A DNA stretch of 32,135 bases from CAYJHC01 sp964370035 (GCA_964370035.1 CAYJGT010000013.1:1-32135); one strand, 5' to 3'; numbered from the stretch's first letter, positions 23,250 through 31,870 are shown. Program-made: numbers and translations. The notes: generated by a model not told the origin, from the sequence alone.

Positions 23250-24250
23250 AATCAGCGTGGGATTTTTTTCAATACCAAATATTAGGGATGAAATGGCTTA
23301 ATGAACTTGTAGGAGATATTTTAACTTCTTTTGGATTAGATATTACTACAAAAGTAGGAGGCAGTGTTCATTTTTTTGTTTATGATGTAATCAAAATTGT
23401 AATTCTTTTATGCACATTAATCTTTATAATATCATATATACAAAGTTACTTTCCGCCGGAGAGAAGTAAAAAAATATTGGGAAAGTTTAGAGGTATAGGT
23501 GCAAATTGTATAGGAGCATTATTGGGAACAATAACACCCTTTTGCTCTTGCTCATCTATTCCATTATTTATCGGATTTACCAGTGCGGGATTACCAGTAG
23601 GAGTAACTTTCAGTTTCTTGATATCATCTCCGATGGTTGATCTTGGTTCTTTAATATTGTTAATGAGTATTTTTGGTCCTAAAGTTGCAATTGCCTATGT
23701 TATAATAGGATTGATTATAGCAGTAATAGGAGGAACCCTGTTAGATAAGATGAAAATGGGGAGGCATATAGAAGACTTTATACTCTCTGTAGGCAGTGTG
23801 GATATTGAAGCGCCAACTCTATCAAAGAAAGATAGAATTACTTTTGCCAAAGAGCAAATGTTAACAACATTCAAAAAAGTATTTCCTTTCATAATATTAG
23901 GAGTTGGAATAGGCGCGGTGATTCATAACTGGATTCCTGAGGATGTTATTGCCAGTGTTCTAGGTACAGATAATCCTTTTGGAGTGATATTAGCTACTTT
24001 AGTAGGTATTCCAATGTATGCAGATATATTTGGAGCGATTCCTGTAGCAGAAGCCCTTCTTTATAAAGGAGCAGAACTAGGTACGGTATTGTCCTTTATG
24101 ATGGCTGTAACGGCCTTAAGTTTACCTTCTATGATTATGTTGCGTAGGGTTGTAAAACCAAAACTTTTGGGAGCATTTATTGCAATAGTTGCAACTGGAA
24201 TTATAGTGGTAGGTTACTTATTTAATGCATTTTCCTACCTATTAATATAG
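23237..24250 (+). CDS. COG0701 permease (DUF318, ArsP-like)
   Basis: 337-aa membrane protein with about eight spans. The conserved core is TPFCSCSSIPLFIG, the paired-cysteine motif of the COG0701 permease family, followed by SFLISSPMVD. The second half repeats the theme with GIPMYADIFGAIPVAEAL. Characterised members include ArsP, which exports trivalent organoarsenicals; others are linked to copper, zinc or unknown metals, so a thiophilic metalloid or metal is the likely substrate. GAAAGGAAAT precedes the ATG. It is the first full gene behind a consensus promoter with two ArsR-like dyads, and a thioredoxin-family gene follows after 152 bp, a frequent partner of this permease. No regulator is adjacent. 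Confidence 0.87.
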   Translation: MEILKSAWDFFQYQILGMKWLNELVGDILTSFGLDITTKVGGSVHFFVYDVIKIVILLCTLIFIISYIQSYFPPERSKKILGKFRGIGANCIGALLGTITPFCSCSSIPLFIGFTSAGLPVGVTFSFLISSPMVDLGSLILLMSIFGPKVAIAYVIIGLIIAVIGGTLLDKMKMGRHIEDFILSVGSVDIEAPTLSKKDRITFAKEQMLTTFKKVFPFIILGVGIGAVIHNWIPEDVIASVLGTDNPFGVILATLVGIPMYADIFGAIPVAEALLYKGAELGTVLSFMMAVTALSLPSMIMLRRVVKPKLLGAFIAIVATGIIVVGYLFNAFSYLLI

Positions 24251-24402
24251 TGTCTGAAAAAAGAACTAATATGATAATGAAAAGAAAACTATAAGTAAGT
24301 ATTGAAGCATAGAAATTAATAATGTGCAAATGAAAGGTAAGGATAAAAAATTTACAAAGGTTAAGAGTTAAAGTGAAAAATAATAGTTAGGAGGATATTG
24401 TA

Positions 24403-24834
24403 ATGGGATTATTCGGTAAGAAAAAGGAAGAAAAAGTACCTTGTGATTGTGGAGGAGTGTGTACCCCGTCAGAGATTGAAGAGAAGAAGGCTGCTGAGGC
24501 TGAAGCAGCTGCAGAGGAATCTTCAGGCTCTTGTTGAGCGGTGCCACCTATAGCTAGTGGAGCTAGCTCAAAAGAAAATAAGTCAACAGGTGCCGTAGTT
24601 AAAGTTTTAGGCGTTGGTTGCAAAAAATGCAATGACTTAGAACAGAATGCGGCAAAAGCTCTTGCAACATTAGGAATGGATACAACAATTGATCATATCA
24701 CAGATTTCGTGGAGATTGCATCATATGGAGTTATGAGCACTCCTGGATTAGTAGTTGGAGGAAAAGTAGTTTCCTATGGCAAAGTTTTAAAAGAAGCGGA
24801 AATTGTTAAAATTTTAGAAAAAGAACTTAAATAA
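24403..24834 (+). CDS. Thioredoxin-family protein with in-frame UGA: probable selenoprotein
   Basis: From the ATG at 24403, which has TAGGAGGA 8 nt upstream, one frame runs for 143 residues with a single UGA at codon 45 (24535-24537). Before the UGA: MGLFGKKKEEK, then a cysteine cluster C14-x-C16-GGV-C20, an Ala/Glu linker and SGSC44. After it: a linker and a TM0996-type thioredoxin fold with GCKKC (Cys73, Cys76) and the cis-Pro loop MSTPGLVV. The only other possible start, GTG at 24541, has no ribosome binding site, and related proteins, as I recall them, have the Cys-rich head and the fold in one chain. UGA after Cys gives a Cys-Sec pair. A nonsense mutation or base error cannot be excluded. 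Likely a reductase partner of the upstream permease. Confidence 0.72.
24535..24570 (+). promoter_or_regulatory. Candidate bacterial SECIS element at the UGA
   Basis: Directly after the UGA, TAGCT (24551-24555) pairs with AGCTA (24561-24565) around the loop AGTGG. The loop starts 19 nt after the UGA and has G at its second position, which meets the loose bacterial SECIS rules of a small apical loop with an early G, 16-37 nt downstream. UGAGC (24535-24539) can pair with GCUCA (24566-24570) to close the element. The stem is short, so this is only permissive evidence. Confidence 0.4.
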
Positions 24835-24918
24835 TTATTATCATGAGAATTACCCAAGACAATTAATGAGTTTAGCGGTTTTAGGAAATAAGTTATTTGT
24901 GTAAAAATAAAAAGTATC

Positions 24919-24955
24919 AAAAAGGCATATTCTTGTTTAAGAATATGCCTTTTTT
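24919..24955 (+). terminator. Strong intrinsic terminator after the thioredoxin gene
   Basis: A perfect 15-bp stem (AAAAGGCATATTCTT and its complement) with a GTTT loop and a run of T. It closes the permease-thioredoxin operon and isolates it from glnS. Confidence 0.92.
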
Positions 24956-24966
24956 CAATGATAATA

Positions 24967-24975
24967 TGCTATAAT
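24967..24975 (+). promoter_or_regulatory. Extended -10 promoter for glnS
   Basis: TGC-TATAAT (24967-24975), an extended -10 element, 28 bp before the glnS ATG. The -35 region would fall in the preceding terminator and shows no match, which is acceptable for extended -10 promoters. Confidence 0.6.
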
Positions 24976-25003
24976 TAAGGAGTAAAATTTTTAGGAGGAA
25001 ACA

Positions 25004-26668
25004 ATGATAGAGAACAGCAATTTTATTCATAACATTATTGATAAAGACAATGAAGAAAAAGTATATGGAGGTGAAGTGTATACTAGATTCCCTCCAGAGC
25101 CAAATGGACATTTACATATTGGACATGCGAAGTCGATTTGCCTTAATTTTTCTACTGCGCAAAAGTATTCTGGAAAATGTAATCTTAGATATGATGACAC
25201 GAACCCAGTTAAAGAGGATATAGAATTTGTTAAAGGAATTGAAGAGGATGTTACTTGGCTTGGATTTAAATGGGATAAAAGGCTTTGGGCGTCAGATTAT
25301 TTTGAACAAATGTATGAAGCTGCAGTACAGTTAATTAAAAACAATAAGGCTTATGTTTGTGACTTGGGAGCAGATGAGATTAGAGAGTATAGAGGGACGC
25401 TGAAGACTCCTGGTAAAGAAAGTCCTTATAGAAATAGAACAGTAGAAGAAAATCTTGACTTGTTTAACAAGATGAAATTAGGACATTTCTCTGATGGAGA
25501 GAAGGTACTAAGAGCAAAAATTGATATGAACTCCCCAAATATGAACATGAGAGATCCGGTTATTTACAGAATTGCAAGGGCAACTCATCATAACACAGGG
25601 GATGATTGGTGTATTTATCCAATGTATGATTATGCACATCCAATTGAGGATGCCATTGAAGGAATTACGCATTCTATTTGTACTTTAGAATTCGAAGATC
25701 ATAGACCATTATATGATTGGACCTTAAGAGAAATAGGCTGGTGGAATACGCCTCCTAAACAAATTGAATTCGCAAGGCTTAATCTTACTAATACAGTAAT
25801 GAGCAAAAGATACTTAAAAAAGATGGTAGACGATAATATAGTAGACGGCTGGGATGACCCTAGAATGCCTACCATATCAGGATTAAGAAGACGAGGGTAC
25901 ACACCAGAGTCTATTAGAGATTTCTGCGATAGAATAGGTGTTGCTAAGGCAAATAGTACAGTCGACATGGGATTGTTAGAGTATTGCATTAGAGAGGACT
26001 TAAAGCTAAAGGTTGAGAGCAGAAATGTAATAGAAAATCCAATAAAAATAGTTATTACAAATTACGATGAATCAACTAGCGAAGATTGTATAATGGAAAA
26101 CAATAAAGAAGTAGAAGAAATGGGGAATAGGACTGTACCATTTAGTAGAGAAATATATATAGATGGAAACGATTTTATGGAAGTTCCAATAAAGAAATAT
26201 TTTAGATTGTTCCCAGGAAATGAAGTTAGGCTAAAAGGAGCATTTTTAATCACTTGTAATGATGTGATCAAAAATGAGGATGGTAGCATAAAAGAATTGC
26301 ACTGCACATATGATTCTGAAACAAAAAGTGGCTCTGGATTTTCTGGTAGAAAAGTTAAGGGAACAATTCACTGGGTTGATGCAAAAACAGCCGTTAAAGT
26401 GAAAATACGAAATTATGACTACCTAATGATAGAGGAACTTGATGAATCAGGGGAGCCAACAGGAGAATTTATAGAAAATGCAAATACACTAGAAGAAATT
26501 TTGGGTTATGGAGAGGCAAGCTTGATTGATTCGAAAAAGGGAGAACGTTTCCAATTCTTTAGGCATGGATATTATGTGGCGGATACTAAAGATCATAAAA
26601 AATCCGGTGAAACTGAGCTTGTGTTTAATAAAATTGTAGGGTTGAAAAGTTCATTTAAAATTAAATAG
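25004..26668 (+). CDS. glnS: Glutaminyl-tRNA synthetase
   Basis: Class I synthetase that charges tRNA-Gln with glutamine. The 554-aa protein has the GlnRS version of the ATP site (TRFPPEPNGHLHIGHAKSI) with its HIGH sequence, the specific DDTNP, the tRNA-contacting block with HNTGDDWCIYPMYD, and a VMSKRYL loop that replaces KMSKS. The C-terminal half is the two-barrel anticodon-binding region. TAGGAGGA precedes the ATG. Many Firmicutes instead make Gln-tRNA from Glu-tRNA with GatCAB, so a true GlnRS in this lineage points to an old transfer or patchy inheritance. The A24 peptidase gene follows after 7 bp. Confidence 0.95.
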   Translation: MIENSNFIHNIIDKDNEEKVYGGEVYTRFPPEPNGHLHIGHAKSICLNFSTAQKYSGKCNLRYDDTNPVKEDIEFVKGIEEDVTWLGFKWDKRLWASDYFEQMYEAAVQLIKNNKAYVCDLGADEIREYRGTLKTPGKESPYRNRTVEENLDLFNKMKLGHFSDGEKVLRAKIDMNSPNMNMRDPVIYRIARATHHNTGDDWCIYPMYDYAHPIEDAIEGITHSICTLEFEDHRPLYDWTLREIGWWNTPPKQIEFARLNLTNTVMSKRYLKKMVDDNIVDGWDDPRMPTISGLRRRGYTPESIRDFCDRIGVAKANSTVDMGLLEYCIREDLKLKVESRNVIENPIKIVITNYDESTSEDCIMENNKEVEEMGNRTVPFSREIYIDGNDFMEVPIKKYFRLFPGNEVRLKGAFLITCNDVIKNEDGSIKELHCTYDSETKSGSGFSGRKVKGTIHWVDAKTAVKVKIRNYDYLMIEELDESGEPTGEFIENANTLEEILGYGEASLIDSKKGERFQFFRHGYYVADTKDHKKSGETELVFNKIVGLKSSFKIK

Positions 26669-26675
26669 GTGGGAC

Positions 26676-27413
26676 ATGACAGAAGAAGTATTAAAACTAG
26701 TTATGTATACAGTGATTAGTATAGGCATCGGAACCTTTCTTGGTAATGGTGCCGTATTTCTATTTAATCGACTTCCAGCAACTTGGTTCTGTGATTACGG
26801 AGAAGAACCCTCAGCGGAGCTAAAGGCAAGAGATACTCAGAGAGTAAAAAGTAGCCCATTTAAAGCGATATTTGTAGCCTTCTTCACAGTAATTAGCTTG
26901 CAATTATTCCTAAACAATTCACTAATCGCAGTTCCTGTAATTGTTGCTACATTTATTTTGTTGGAAATATCCATCAGTGACATAAAATATATGATTATTC
27001 CTGACCAACTAATTCTATTCTTAACTATTACAGGGATGGGATTTATTCCATATTATATAGAAAAAGGAGAGCCTATATGGATACAACCAGTGGGAGCGCT
27101 AGTTGGATTTGGCATTATGCTTGTACTAGGAATAGTGTCAAAACTCTTATTCAGGAAAGAAGGGTTAGGATTTGGTGATATTAAACTTTGTGGAGGGATA
27201 GGGTTTATAACAGGACCTATAGGAATCGTACTTGTCATAAGTGTAGGGTTTTGTGTTAGTGCCGCTGTTAACATTTGGATGTTAACAAGAAAAAGAATAA
27301 AAAAAGATGATGAAAGGCCAATAGGCCATTACTTTTGTGGAGCTACATTAATTTACTTTTTATTCATAATGAGTAATGAAAAAGTTGGAACCTTTTTTCA
27401 ACTTGGCCTTTAA
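26676..27413 (+). CDS. A24-family (prepilin-type) peptidase, short form
   Basis: 245-aa membrane aspartyl protease of the type IV prepilin peptidase group. The catalytic pair is visible: Asp102 in SDIKYMIIPD and Asp168 in GFGDIK. About seven hydrophobic segments are present. The N-terminus keeps the first helix and a NRLP trace of the full-length enzymes, but the CxxC-containing methyltransferase loop is gone, leaving only one Cys (Cys39) before an acidic, hydrophilic stretch (40-60). It may process prepilin-like leader peptides without N-methylation. No pilin or secretion genes are nearby, and its position 7 bp after glnS looks accidental. Its ribosome binding site is AGGTGGG. Confidence 0.82.
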   Translation: MTEEVLKLVMYTVISIGIGTFLGNGAVFLFNRLPATWFCDYGEEPSAELKARDTQRVKSSPFKAIFVAFFTVISLQLFLNNSLIAVPVIVATFILLEISISDIKYMIIPDQLILFLTITGMGFIPYYIEKGEPIWIQPVGALVGFGIMLVLGIVSKLLFRKEGLGFGDIKLCGGIGFITGPIGIVLVISVGFCVSAAVNIWMLTRKRIKKDDERPIGHYFCGATLIYFLFIMSNEKVGTFFQLGL

Positions 27414-27534
27414 AGCTATGGGAACAAAAAATTGCAATAAGAAATATATTTCACACTGCCATTTACCGTATTGAAGCTAAGTTGTAGTTACATGATGTTA
27501 AGGGTGAATAAAATTTCATTATAGAAGGAAAACG

Positions 27535-28365
27535 ATGAATTTAGAAAAATTAGAAAAAAAAACAGAAATAAGAAACATATTATTAAAAATAAAATATGAT
27601 GGTTCAAAATTTCATGGATGGCAAAAGCAACTAGATGTGATTACAGTCCAAGAAACTTTGGAGGAAGCAATTAAAGCCTCGTTAAAAATAGAAAATGTTA
27701 CAATCAAAGGAAGCAGTAGAACAGATACAGGGGTTCATGCTGTATGTTTCCCGGCATCATTTCTCTTAGATGTTCCGATTCCATTGGAAAAAATCAAGAC
27801 GACCTTAAACGGAAGATTGCCTGAAGCAGTTAGAGTGATGGAAGTTATGGAAAAACCTATTTCATTTCATCCACGGTTTGAAGCAAAAGGGAAAAATTAT
27901 GTTTATAGAATAATTCAAGGCCGAGATAAGAGTCCATTTATGAATGACTATGCTTATCAACTAGAATATGATTTAGATATTGAAAAAATGAAAATTGCAG
28001 CTAAGCAAATGGAAGGAAAGAAAGATTTTGCATCTTTCCAAGCAGCTGGAGGAACAGAAAAATTAACTACAGTCAGAGAAATTTTTTCAGTTAAAATAGA
28101 AGAGCGAAAAATTGAAAGCGAAAATGGTTTTTTGCCTGAATATGAAATTACTGGCAAAGGTAAAAAAATCATAGACATTTCAGTTACAGGGGATGGATTT
28201 TTATACAATATGGTTAGGATAATGACAGGAACATTGGTAGATGTGGGCAGGGGCAAAATTGAAGCAGCTAAGGTTAATGAGATAATTTTAAGCAAAGATA
28301 GAGAAAATGCAGGACATACTGCGCCAGCATGCGGATTATATTTAAAAGAAGTATTTTTTGACTAA
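27535..28365 (+). CDS. truA: tRNA pseudouridine(38-40) synthase
   Basis: Isomerises uridines 38, 39 and 40 in the anticodon arm of many tRNAs. Landmarks are KIKYDGSKFHGWQKQ at the start of the fold, the active site SSRTDTGVHA with catalytic Asp64, FHPRFEAKGKNYVYRI, and the C-terminal GDGFLYNMVRIMTGTL. At 276 aa it is slightly longer than the usual 245-260 because of a polar N-terminal extension of about 12 residues; AGAAGGAAAA supports the ATG at 27535. The dCMP deaminase start lies 22 bp after the stop, so the two are probably co-transcribed. Confidence 0.94.
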   Translation: MNLEKLEKKTEIRNILLKIKYDGSKFHGWQKQLDVITVQETLEEAIKASLKIENVTIKGSSRTDTGVHAVCFPASFLLDVPIPLEKIKTTLNGRLPEAVRVMEVMEKPISFHPRFEAKGKNYVYRIIQGRDKSPFMNDYAYQLEYDLDIEKMKIAAKQMEGKKDFASFQAAGGTEKLTTVREIFSVKIEERKIESENGFLPEYEITGKGKKIIDISVTGDGFLYNMVRIMTGTLVDVGRGKIEAAKVNEIILSKDRENAGHTAPACGLYLKEVFFD

Positions 28366-28387
28366 GGAGATTCAAAGGAGGGGGAAA

Positions 28388-28849
28388 ATGGAAAGATTAA
28401 GTTGGGATGAGTATTTTATGGAAATGGCAAAACTAGCAGCAAGAAGGTCTACATGTTTAAGAAGAAATGTTGGTGCAGTTGTTGTAAAAGATAAGCATGT
28501 TGTTGCTACAGGCTATAATGGAGCGCCTAAAGGTGTTTCGCATTGTGATGAGATTGGTGGCTGTTTAAGAGAACAGCTAAAAGTCCCTTCTGGCCAAAGG
28601 CACGAACTATGTAGAGCATTACACGCAGAACAGAATGCAATCGTTCAAGCAGCAACTTTAGCACAGTCTATTGAAGGTGGAATAATGTATGTAACCCATC
28701 AACCTTGTGTTATTTGTGCAAAAATGATAATTAATGCAGGCATAAGTAAAATTGTCGTAAATGAAGGTTATCCCGATGAATTAGCCACAAATATATTGAA
28801 AGAGGCTGGACTAAAAGTTATTTTGTTGAAAGGAAAAGAAGAGAAGTAA
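28388..28849 (+). CDS. dCMP deaminase (ComEB-type)
   Basis: Deaminates dCMP to dUMP, the precursor for thymidylate. The 153-aa protein has the cytidine/deoxycytidylate deaminase zinc site: HAE (His79, Ala80, Glu81) and PCVIC (Cys107, Cys110), with a second family cysteine cluster in SHCDEIGGCLRE. The ATG at 28388 is chosen because GGAGGGGG lies just upstream and the family begins with a Ser-Trp-Asp-Glu-Tyr-Phe block. An upstream in-frame ATG (28358), inside the end of truA, has no comparable site. A terminator follows, so it ends the truA transcript. Confidence 0.92.
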   Translation: MERLSWDEYFMEMAKLAARRSTCLRRNVGAVVVKDKHVVATGYNGAPKGVSHCDEIGGCLREQLKVPSGQRHELCRALHAEQNAIVQAATLAQSIEGGIMYVTHQPCVICAKMIINAGISKIVVNEGYPDELATNILKEAGLKVILLKGKEEK

Positions 28850-28883
28850 TTTTCTTTTATATTGTAAACTTTATAAAAGAAAA

Positions 28884-28923
28884 AAGGAGGCTTTATCTTC
28901 AAAAAGAAGATAAGCCTTTCTTT
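28884..28923 (+). terminator. Intrinsic terminator after the dCMP deaminase
   Basis: Stem GGCTTTATCTTC / GAAGATAAGCC with one bulged T, a five-A loop and a TTTCTTT tail, 40 bp after the stop codon. Confidence 0.85.
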
Positions 28924-29070
28924 AAGACTACAGCTATATTACTACATAAAGAAAATTAGTTAAGGGTTATAGTAGCAGAAAAATGTAGGAGAAAGATAAA
29001 ATACTCATTAATATAACGCCTAAAAGTAAAGAAAAAATCAAATTAGGAATTGAAAGGAAGCATAAAAGAA

Positions 29071-30480
29071 GTGGGCACGAAGGAGTTTAAGCTTGATAAG
29101 ACGATAACTTTAAATGATCAAGAAAAGAAAAAACTATATAAAGATATTAGGAAAATTGCATTGCCGATTGCAGCTCAGAGCCTAATCGGTACTTCTTTAA
29201 ATTTTGTTGATAACATAATGGTGGGGAGTTTAGGAGAAGTTGAATTAGCAGCAGTAGGAGTAGGCCTACAAATATATTTAATTTATTGGATGTTTATATT
29301 TGGCTTTACTAGTGGTTGTTCAACATTTTTAGCACAGTTTTGGGGCGCTAAGGATGTGAAGAATGTGAAAAAAACTTTAGGCTTCTCTTTAACCTTTTCC
29401 CTAATTGTAGGCATAAGTTTTTTTGTGGCTTGTAGATTTTTTTCGACGGAAATTGTAAGTCTATTTACCAATATCCCGGAAATAATTGTCTTAGCAGCAG
29501 AGTACACTAGAGCAGCAGCCTTTGCTGTGTTCTTTGTATCAATAACACAGCCTTTATATGTTGCACTTAGAGCAACACATCAAACTAGACTGCCTTTATA
29601 TATGAGCATAGTTGCATTTGTAACAAATACATTGTTAAATTATATGCTTATTTTTGGAAATTTTGGAGCCCCACAGCTAGGCGTTGAGGGAGCTGCAGTC
29701 GCAACTGCGATTTCTAGATTATTAGAGGTTTCCATAGTGCTATTTATAGTGTTTGGAAGAAAAAATATTATTGCTGGAACGATAAAAGAATATTTAGGCT
29801 GGAATAAAGAATACCTAGGCCGTATTACAAAAAATTCCTATCCTACAGTTATTAATGAAGTTTGCTGGGGAATTGGAAGAGCTCTTTTTGTAGCAGCATA
29901 TGCTAGAATAGGAGTCACCGAATTTGCAGCAGTAAGAGCAGGGGACATTATTTATGATATTTTTATAATGGCATCTTTCAGTATTGGAGACGCAGCACTT
30001 ATTTTAATAGGCCAAAAGATTGGAGAAGGTAAGTTAGATAAAGTTTACCCTATGGCCAAAATATTAATTAAAATTGGCGTAATTATTGGAATTGTAATGG
30101 GAGGATTGATGATTATTTTTTCAACTCCCTTATTAGGATTACTAGATAGCTTTTCAGAAGAAGGAATAGATCTTGCATTTATAATAATTATTATTTATGC
30201 TATATTTTTTCCAGTCAATATATTTAATGGAATGATGATTACAGGTATTCTAAGGAGTGGTGGAGACACTAGAGCTGCAATGTTTATTGAAGTAGGAACA
30301 ATGTATATTATTGCCGTTCCAGTAGTGTTTATTACGGCACTTTGGATAGGTTTACCTATATATGTAGTAGTATTTTTGGTAAAATTAGAAGAAACACTAA
30401 AAGCAGTAATATTAATAAAACGACTAAAATCAGGAAAATGGATAAAGAATGTAATTGATAAAATGGAAATAAAAGGATAA
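29071..30480 (+). CDS. MATE-family efflux transporter
   Basis: Twelve-span drug/toxin exporter driven by Na+ or H+. Typical MATE blocks are IALPIAAQSLIGTSLNFVDNIMVGSLGEVELAAVGVG at the start and, repeated in the second half, GDAALILIGQKIGEGK with the GILRSGGDTRAA segment. I place the start at the GTG of 29071 (MGTKEF), which has AAAGGA 12 nt upstream. An in-frame TTG at 29050 has TAGGAA close by and would add 7 residues; no ATG fits. The product is about 469 aa. It stands alone between terminators, so no substrate can be inferred from neighbours. Confidence 0.88.
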   Translation: MGTKEFKLDKTITLNDQEKKKLYKDIRKIALPIAAQSLIGTSLNFVDNIMVGSLGEVELAAVGVGLQIYLIYWMFIFGFTSGCSTFLAQFWGAKDVKNVKKTLGFSLTFSLIVGISFFVACRFFSTEIVSLFTNIPEIIVLAAEYTRAAAFAVFFVSITQPLYVALRATHQTRLPLYMSIVAFVTNTLLNYMLIFGNFGAPQLGVEGAAVATAISRLLEVSIVLFIVFGRKNIIAGTIKEYLGWNKEYLGRITKNSYPTVINEVCWGIGRALFVAAYARIGVTEFAAVRAGDIIYDIFIMASFSIGDAALILIGQKIGEGKLDKVYPMAKILIKIGVIIGIVMGGLMIIFSTPLLGLLDSFSEEGIDLAFIIIIIYAIFFPVNIFNGMMITGILRSGGDTRAAMFIEVGTMYIIAVPVVFITALWIGLPIYVVVFLVKLEETLKAVILIKRLKSGKWIKNVIDKMEIKG

Positions 30481-30587
30481 ATAGTTATAAAGTTGCGAAT
30501 TAGCTGTAAAAAAAATAACTAATTTGGTATGTAAAATATTTATTATTTGGTGACTAGCCCTTTTAGAAAAAAAAATGCTTTTTTTTC

Positions 30588-30615
30588 TTTACTTTTATTT
30601 TCATGGGTGTATAAT
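30588..30615 (+). promoter_or_regulatory. Probable promoter of the atp genes
   Basis: TTTACT (30588-30593), 16 bp, TATAAT (30610-30615), 25 bp before the atpI start. Just upstream (30565-30588) an A-run and a T-run can form a 10-bp A-T hairpin that may terminate the MATE transcript. Confidence 0.55.
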
Positions 30616-30640
30616 TGAATTTAAATGAAAGGGGAACTCT

Positions 30641-31021
30641 ATGGGGGGCATGGCAAAATTCCGAAACGGGATATTATTAGCAGCACTTGTAATAGCAGCT
30701 GTGGCGGAAATTTTTTCTTTGTTTATCTTAGGTTTTGACATTGATTTTACAATCGGTTTGGCTATTGGGACGACTGTATCTTTAGTTAATTTCTTTATTA
30801 TGTCAATCTGTACAGAGATTTCATTGGAAAAGCAAAAGCCAGTAATAAACTTATTTGGTTTAGGGAGCCGGTTTGTATTGTATGGAGCTTCTTTCACGTT
30901 AACACTAATGCACTCTTATACTATGGGGGCAGGTTGCGGAATAGGATTTTTTACAATACAACTAGCGATGCTGTACTTGTTTGCTATTAAACCTTCGTTG
31001 GCCAGAAGTAAAAACCTTTAA
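30641..31021 (+). CDS. atpI: ATP synthase subunit I
   Basis: 126-aa membrane protein encoded at the head of atp operons, thought to assist assembly of the c-ring. Four hydrophobic segments are visible (about 11-27, 36-54, 69-85 and 93-117), with the middle motif GLGSRFVLYGASF similar to the Arg-containing helix of the family. AAAGGGGA stands 6 nt before the ATG at 30641; a second ATG at 30650 is possible. atpB follows after 42 bp, which supports the assignment more than the sequence does. Confidence 0.75.
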   Translation: MGGMAKFRNGILLAALVIAAVAEIFSLFILGFDIDFTIGLAIGTTVSLVNFFIMSICTEISLEKQKPVINLFGLGSRFVLYGASFTLTLMHSYTMGAGCGIGFFTIQLAMLYLFAIKPSLARSKNL

Positions 31022-31063
31022 GTTACTAAATTAGAATTAATTGATTTAATAGGAGGAATAGGT

Positions 31064-31810
31064 ATGAGTTTAGTACCTGTGGTAGGTATGGAAATAGGAC
31101 CTAGAATAATTGTCCAATTTGGAGATTCAGGTGTTTTCCTTACAGAAACTGTAATATTTGCATGGATAGTGGCGGCAATACTGATTATTCTTGCCATATG
31201 GTCCACTAGAAAGTTAGAGAAAATACCTAAGGGTAAACAGTTCTGGGCAGAATTTGTAGTCTCAGGAATTTATAAATTAGTCGAGGATTCAATGGGCGGA
31301 AAGAGAGGAACAAGTTATGCTCCATACATAGGAACTTTATTCTGTTTCTTGTTATTCGGAAGTGTTCTTGGTATTCTTGGTTTTAGGCCAGTGACTGCAG
31401 ACTTAAATATGACATTAGCGGTTGCATTTTTTACATTCTGCATTATTCAGTACACAGCAATAAAGCATCATGGAGTTAAAGGCAAGTTAAAGGAAATGTG
31501 TGATCCATATCCATTTATGTTTCCGCTTAAGGTAATTGAACAAATATCTTTCCCAGTTTCACTAGGGCTTCGACTTTTTGGAAATATTTTAGCAGGATAT
31601 ATTGTAGTGCATATGTTACTAGGAGGGTTAGAAACATTATCGGAGACTGTTGGACTTCCTATCCCATTATTCCAAGCTTTACTACCTTTACCAGCAAATA
31701 TGTTTTTTGATATATTCGAACCAGTATTGCAATCATTTATCTTTATAATGCTGTCTATGGTATTTATTAGCATGGAAATGCTTTCAGAAGGAGAACATGA
31801 AAAGCATTAG
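31064..31810 (+). CDS. atpB: ATP synthase F0 subunit a
   Basis: Membrane subunit with the ion half-channels of F1F0 ATP synthase. The hallmark is SFPVSLGLRLFGNILAG with the essential Arg170; other conserved parts are the DPYPFMFPLKVIEQ segment before it and LPANMFFDIFEPVLQSFIFIMLSMVFISMEM at the end. The 248-aa length is normal. TAGGAGGAATA precedes the ATG. The next gene would normally be atpE (c subunit) within a few dozen bases, but 325 bp of hairpin-rich non-coding DNA follow to the window edge. Whether the ion is Na+ or H+ cannot be told without subunit c. Confidence 0.95.
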   Translation: MSLVPVVGMEIGPRIIVQFGDSGVFLTETVIFAWIVAAILIILAIWSTRKLEKIPKGKQFWAEFVVSGIYKLVEDSMGGKRGTSYAPYIGTLFCFLLFGSVLGILGFRPVTADLNMTLAVAFFTFCIIQYTAIKHHGVKGKLKEMCDPYPFMFPLKVIEQISFPVSLGLRLFGNILAGYIVVHMLLGGLETLSETVGLPIPLFQALLPLPANMFFDIFEPVLQSFIFIMLSMVFISMEMLSEGEHEKH

Positions 31811-31870
31811 ATTTTAAACACTTAATACAAGAAAATTAATCAGAAATTGAACTCAGAAATTGTTATTAAT

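Noticed and set aside
24541..24834. A separate thioredoxin gene starting at GTG 24541
   Set aside because: No ribosome binding site precedes the GTG, the Pro-rich start is unlike a thioredoxin N-terminus, and the upstream frame with an excellent site runs straight into it apart from one UGA.
30565..30588. A-run/T-run hairpin after the MATE gene as a firm terminator
   Set aside because: The stem is almost pure A-T and has little stability; it is mentioned only in the promoter entry.
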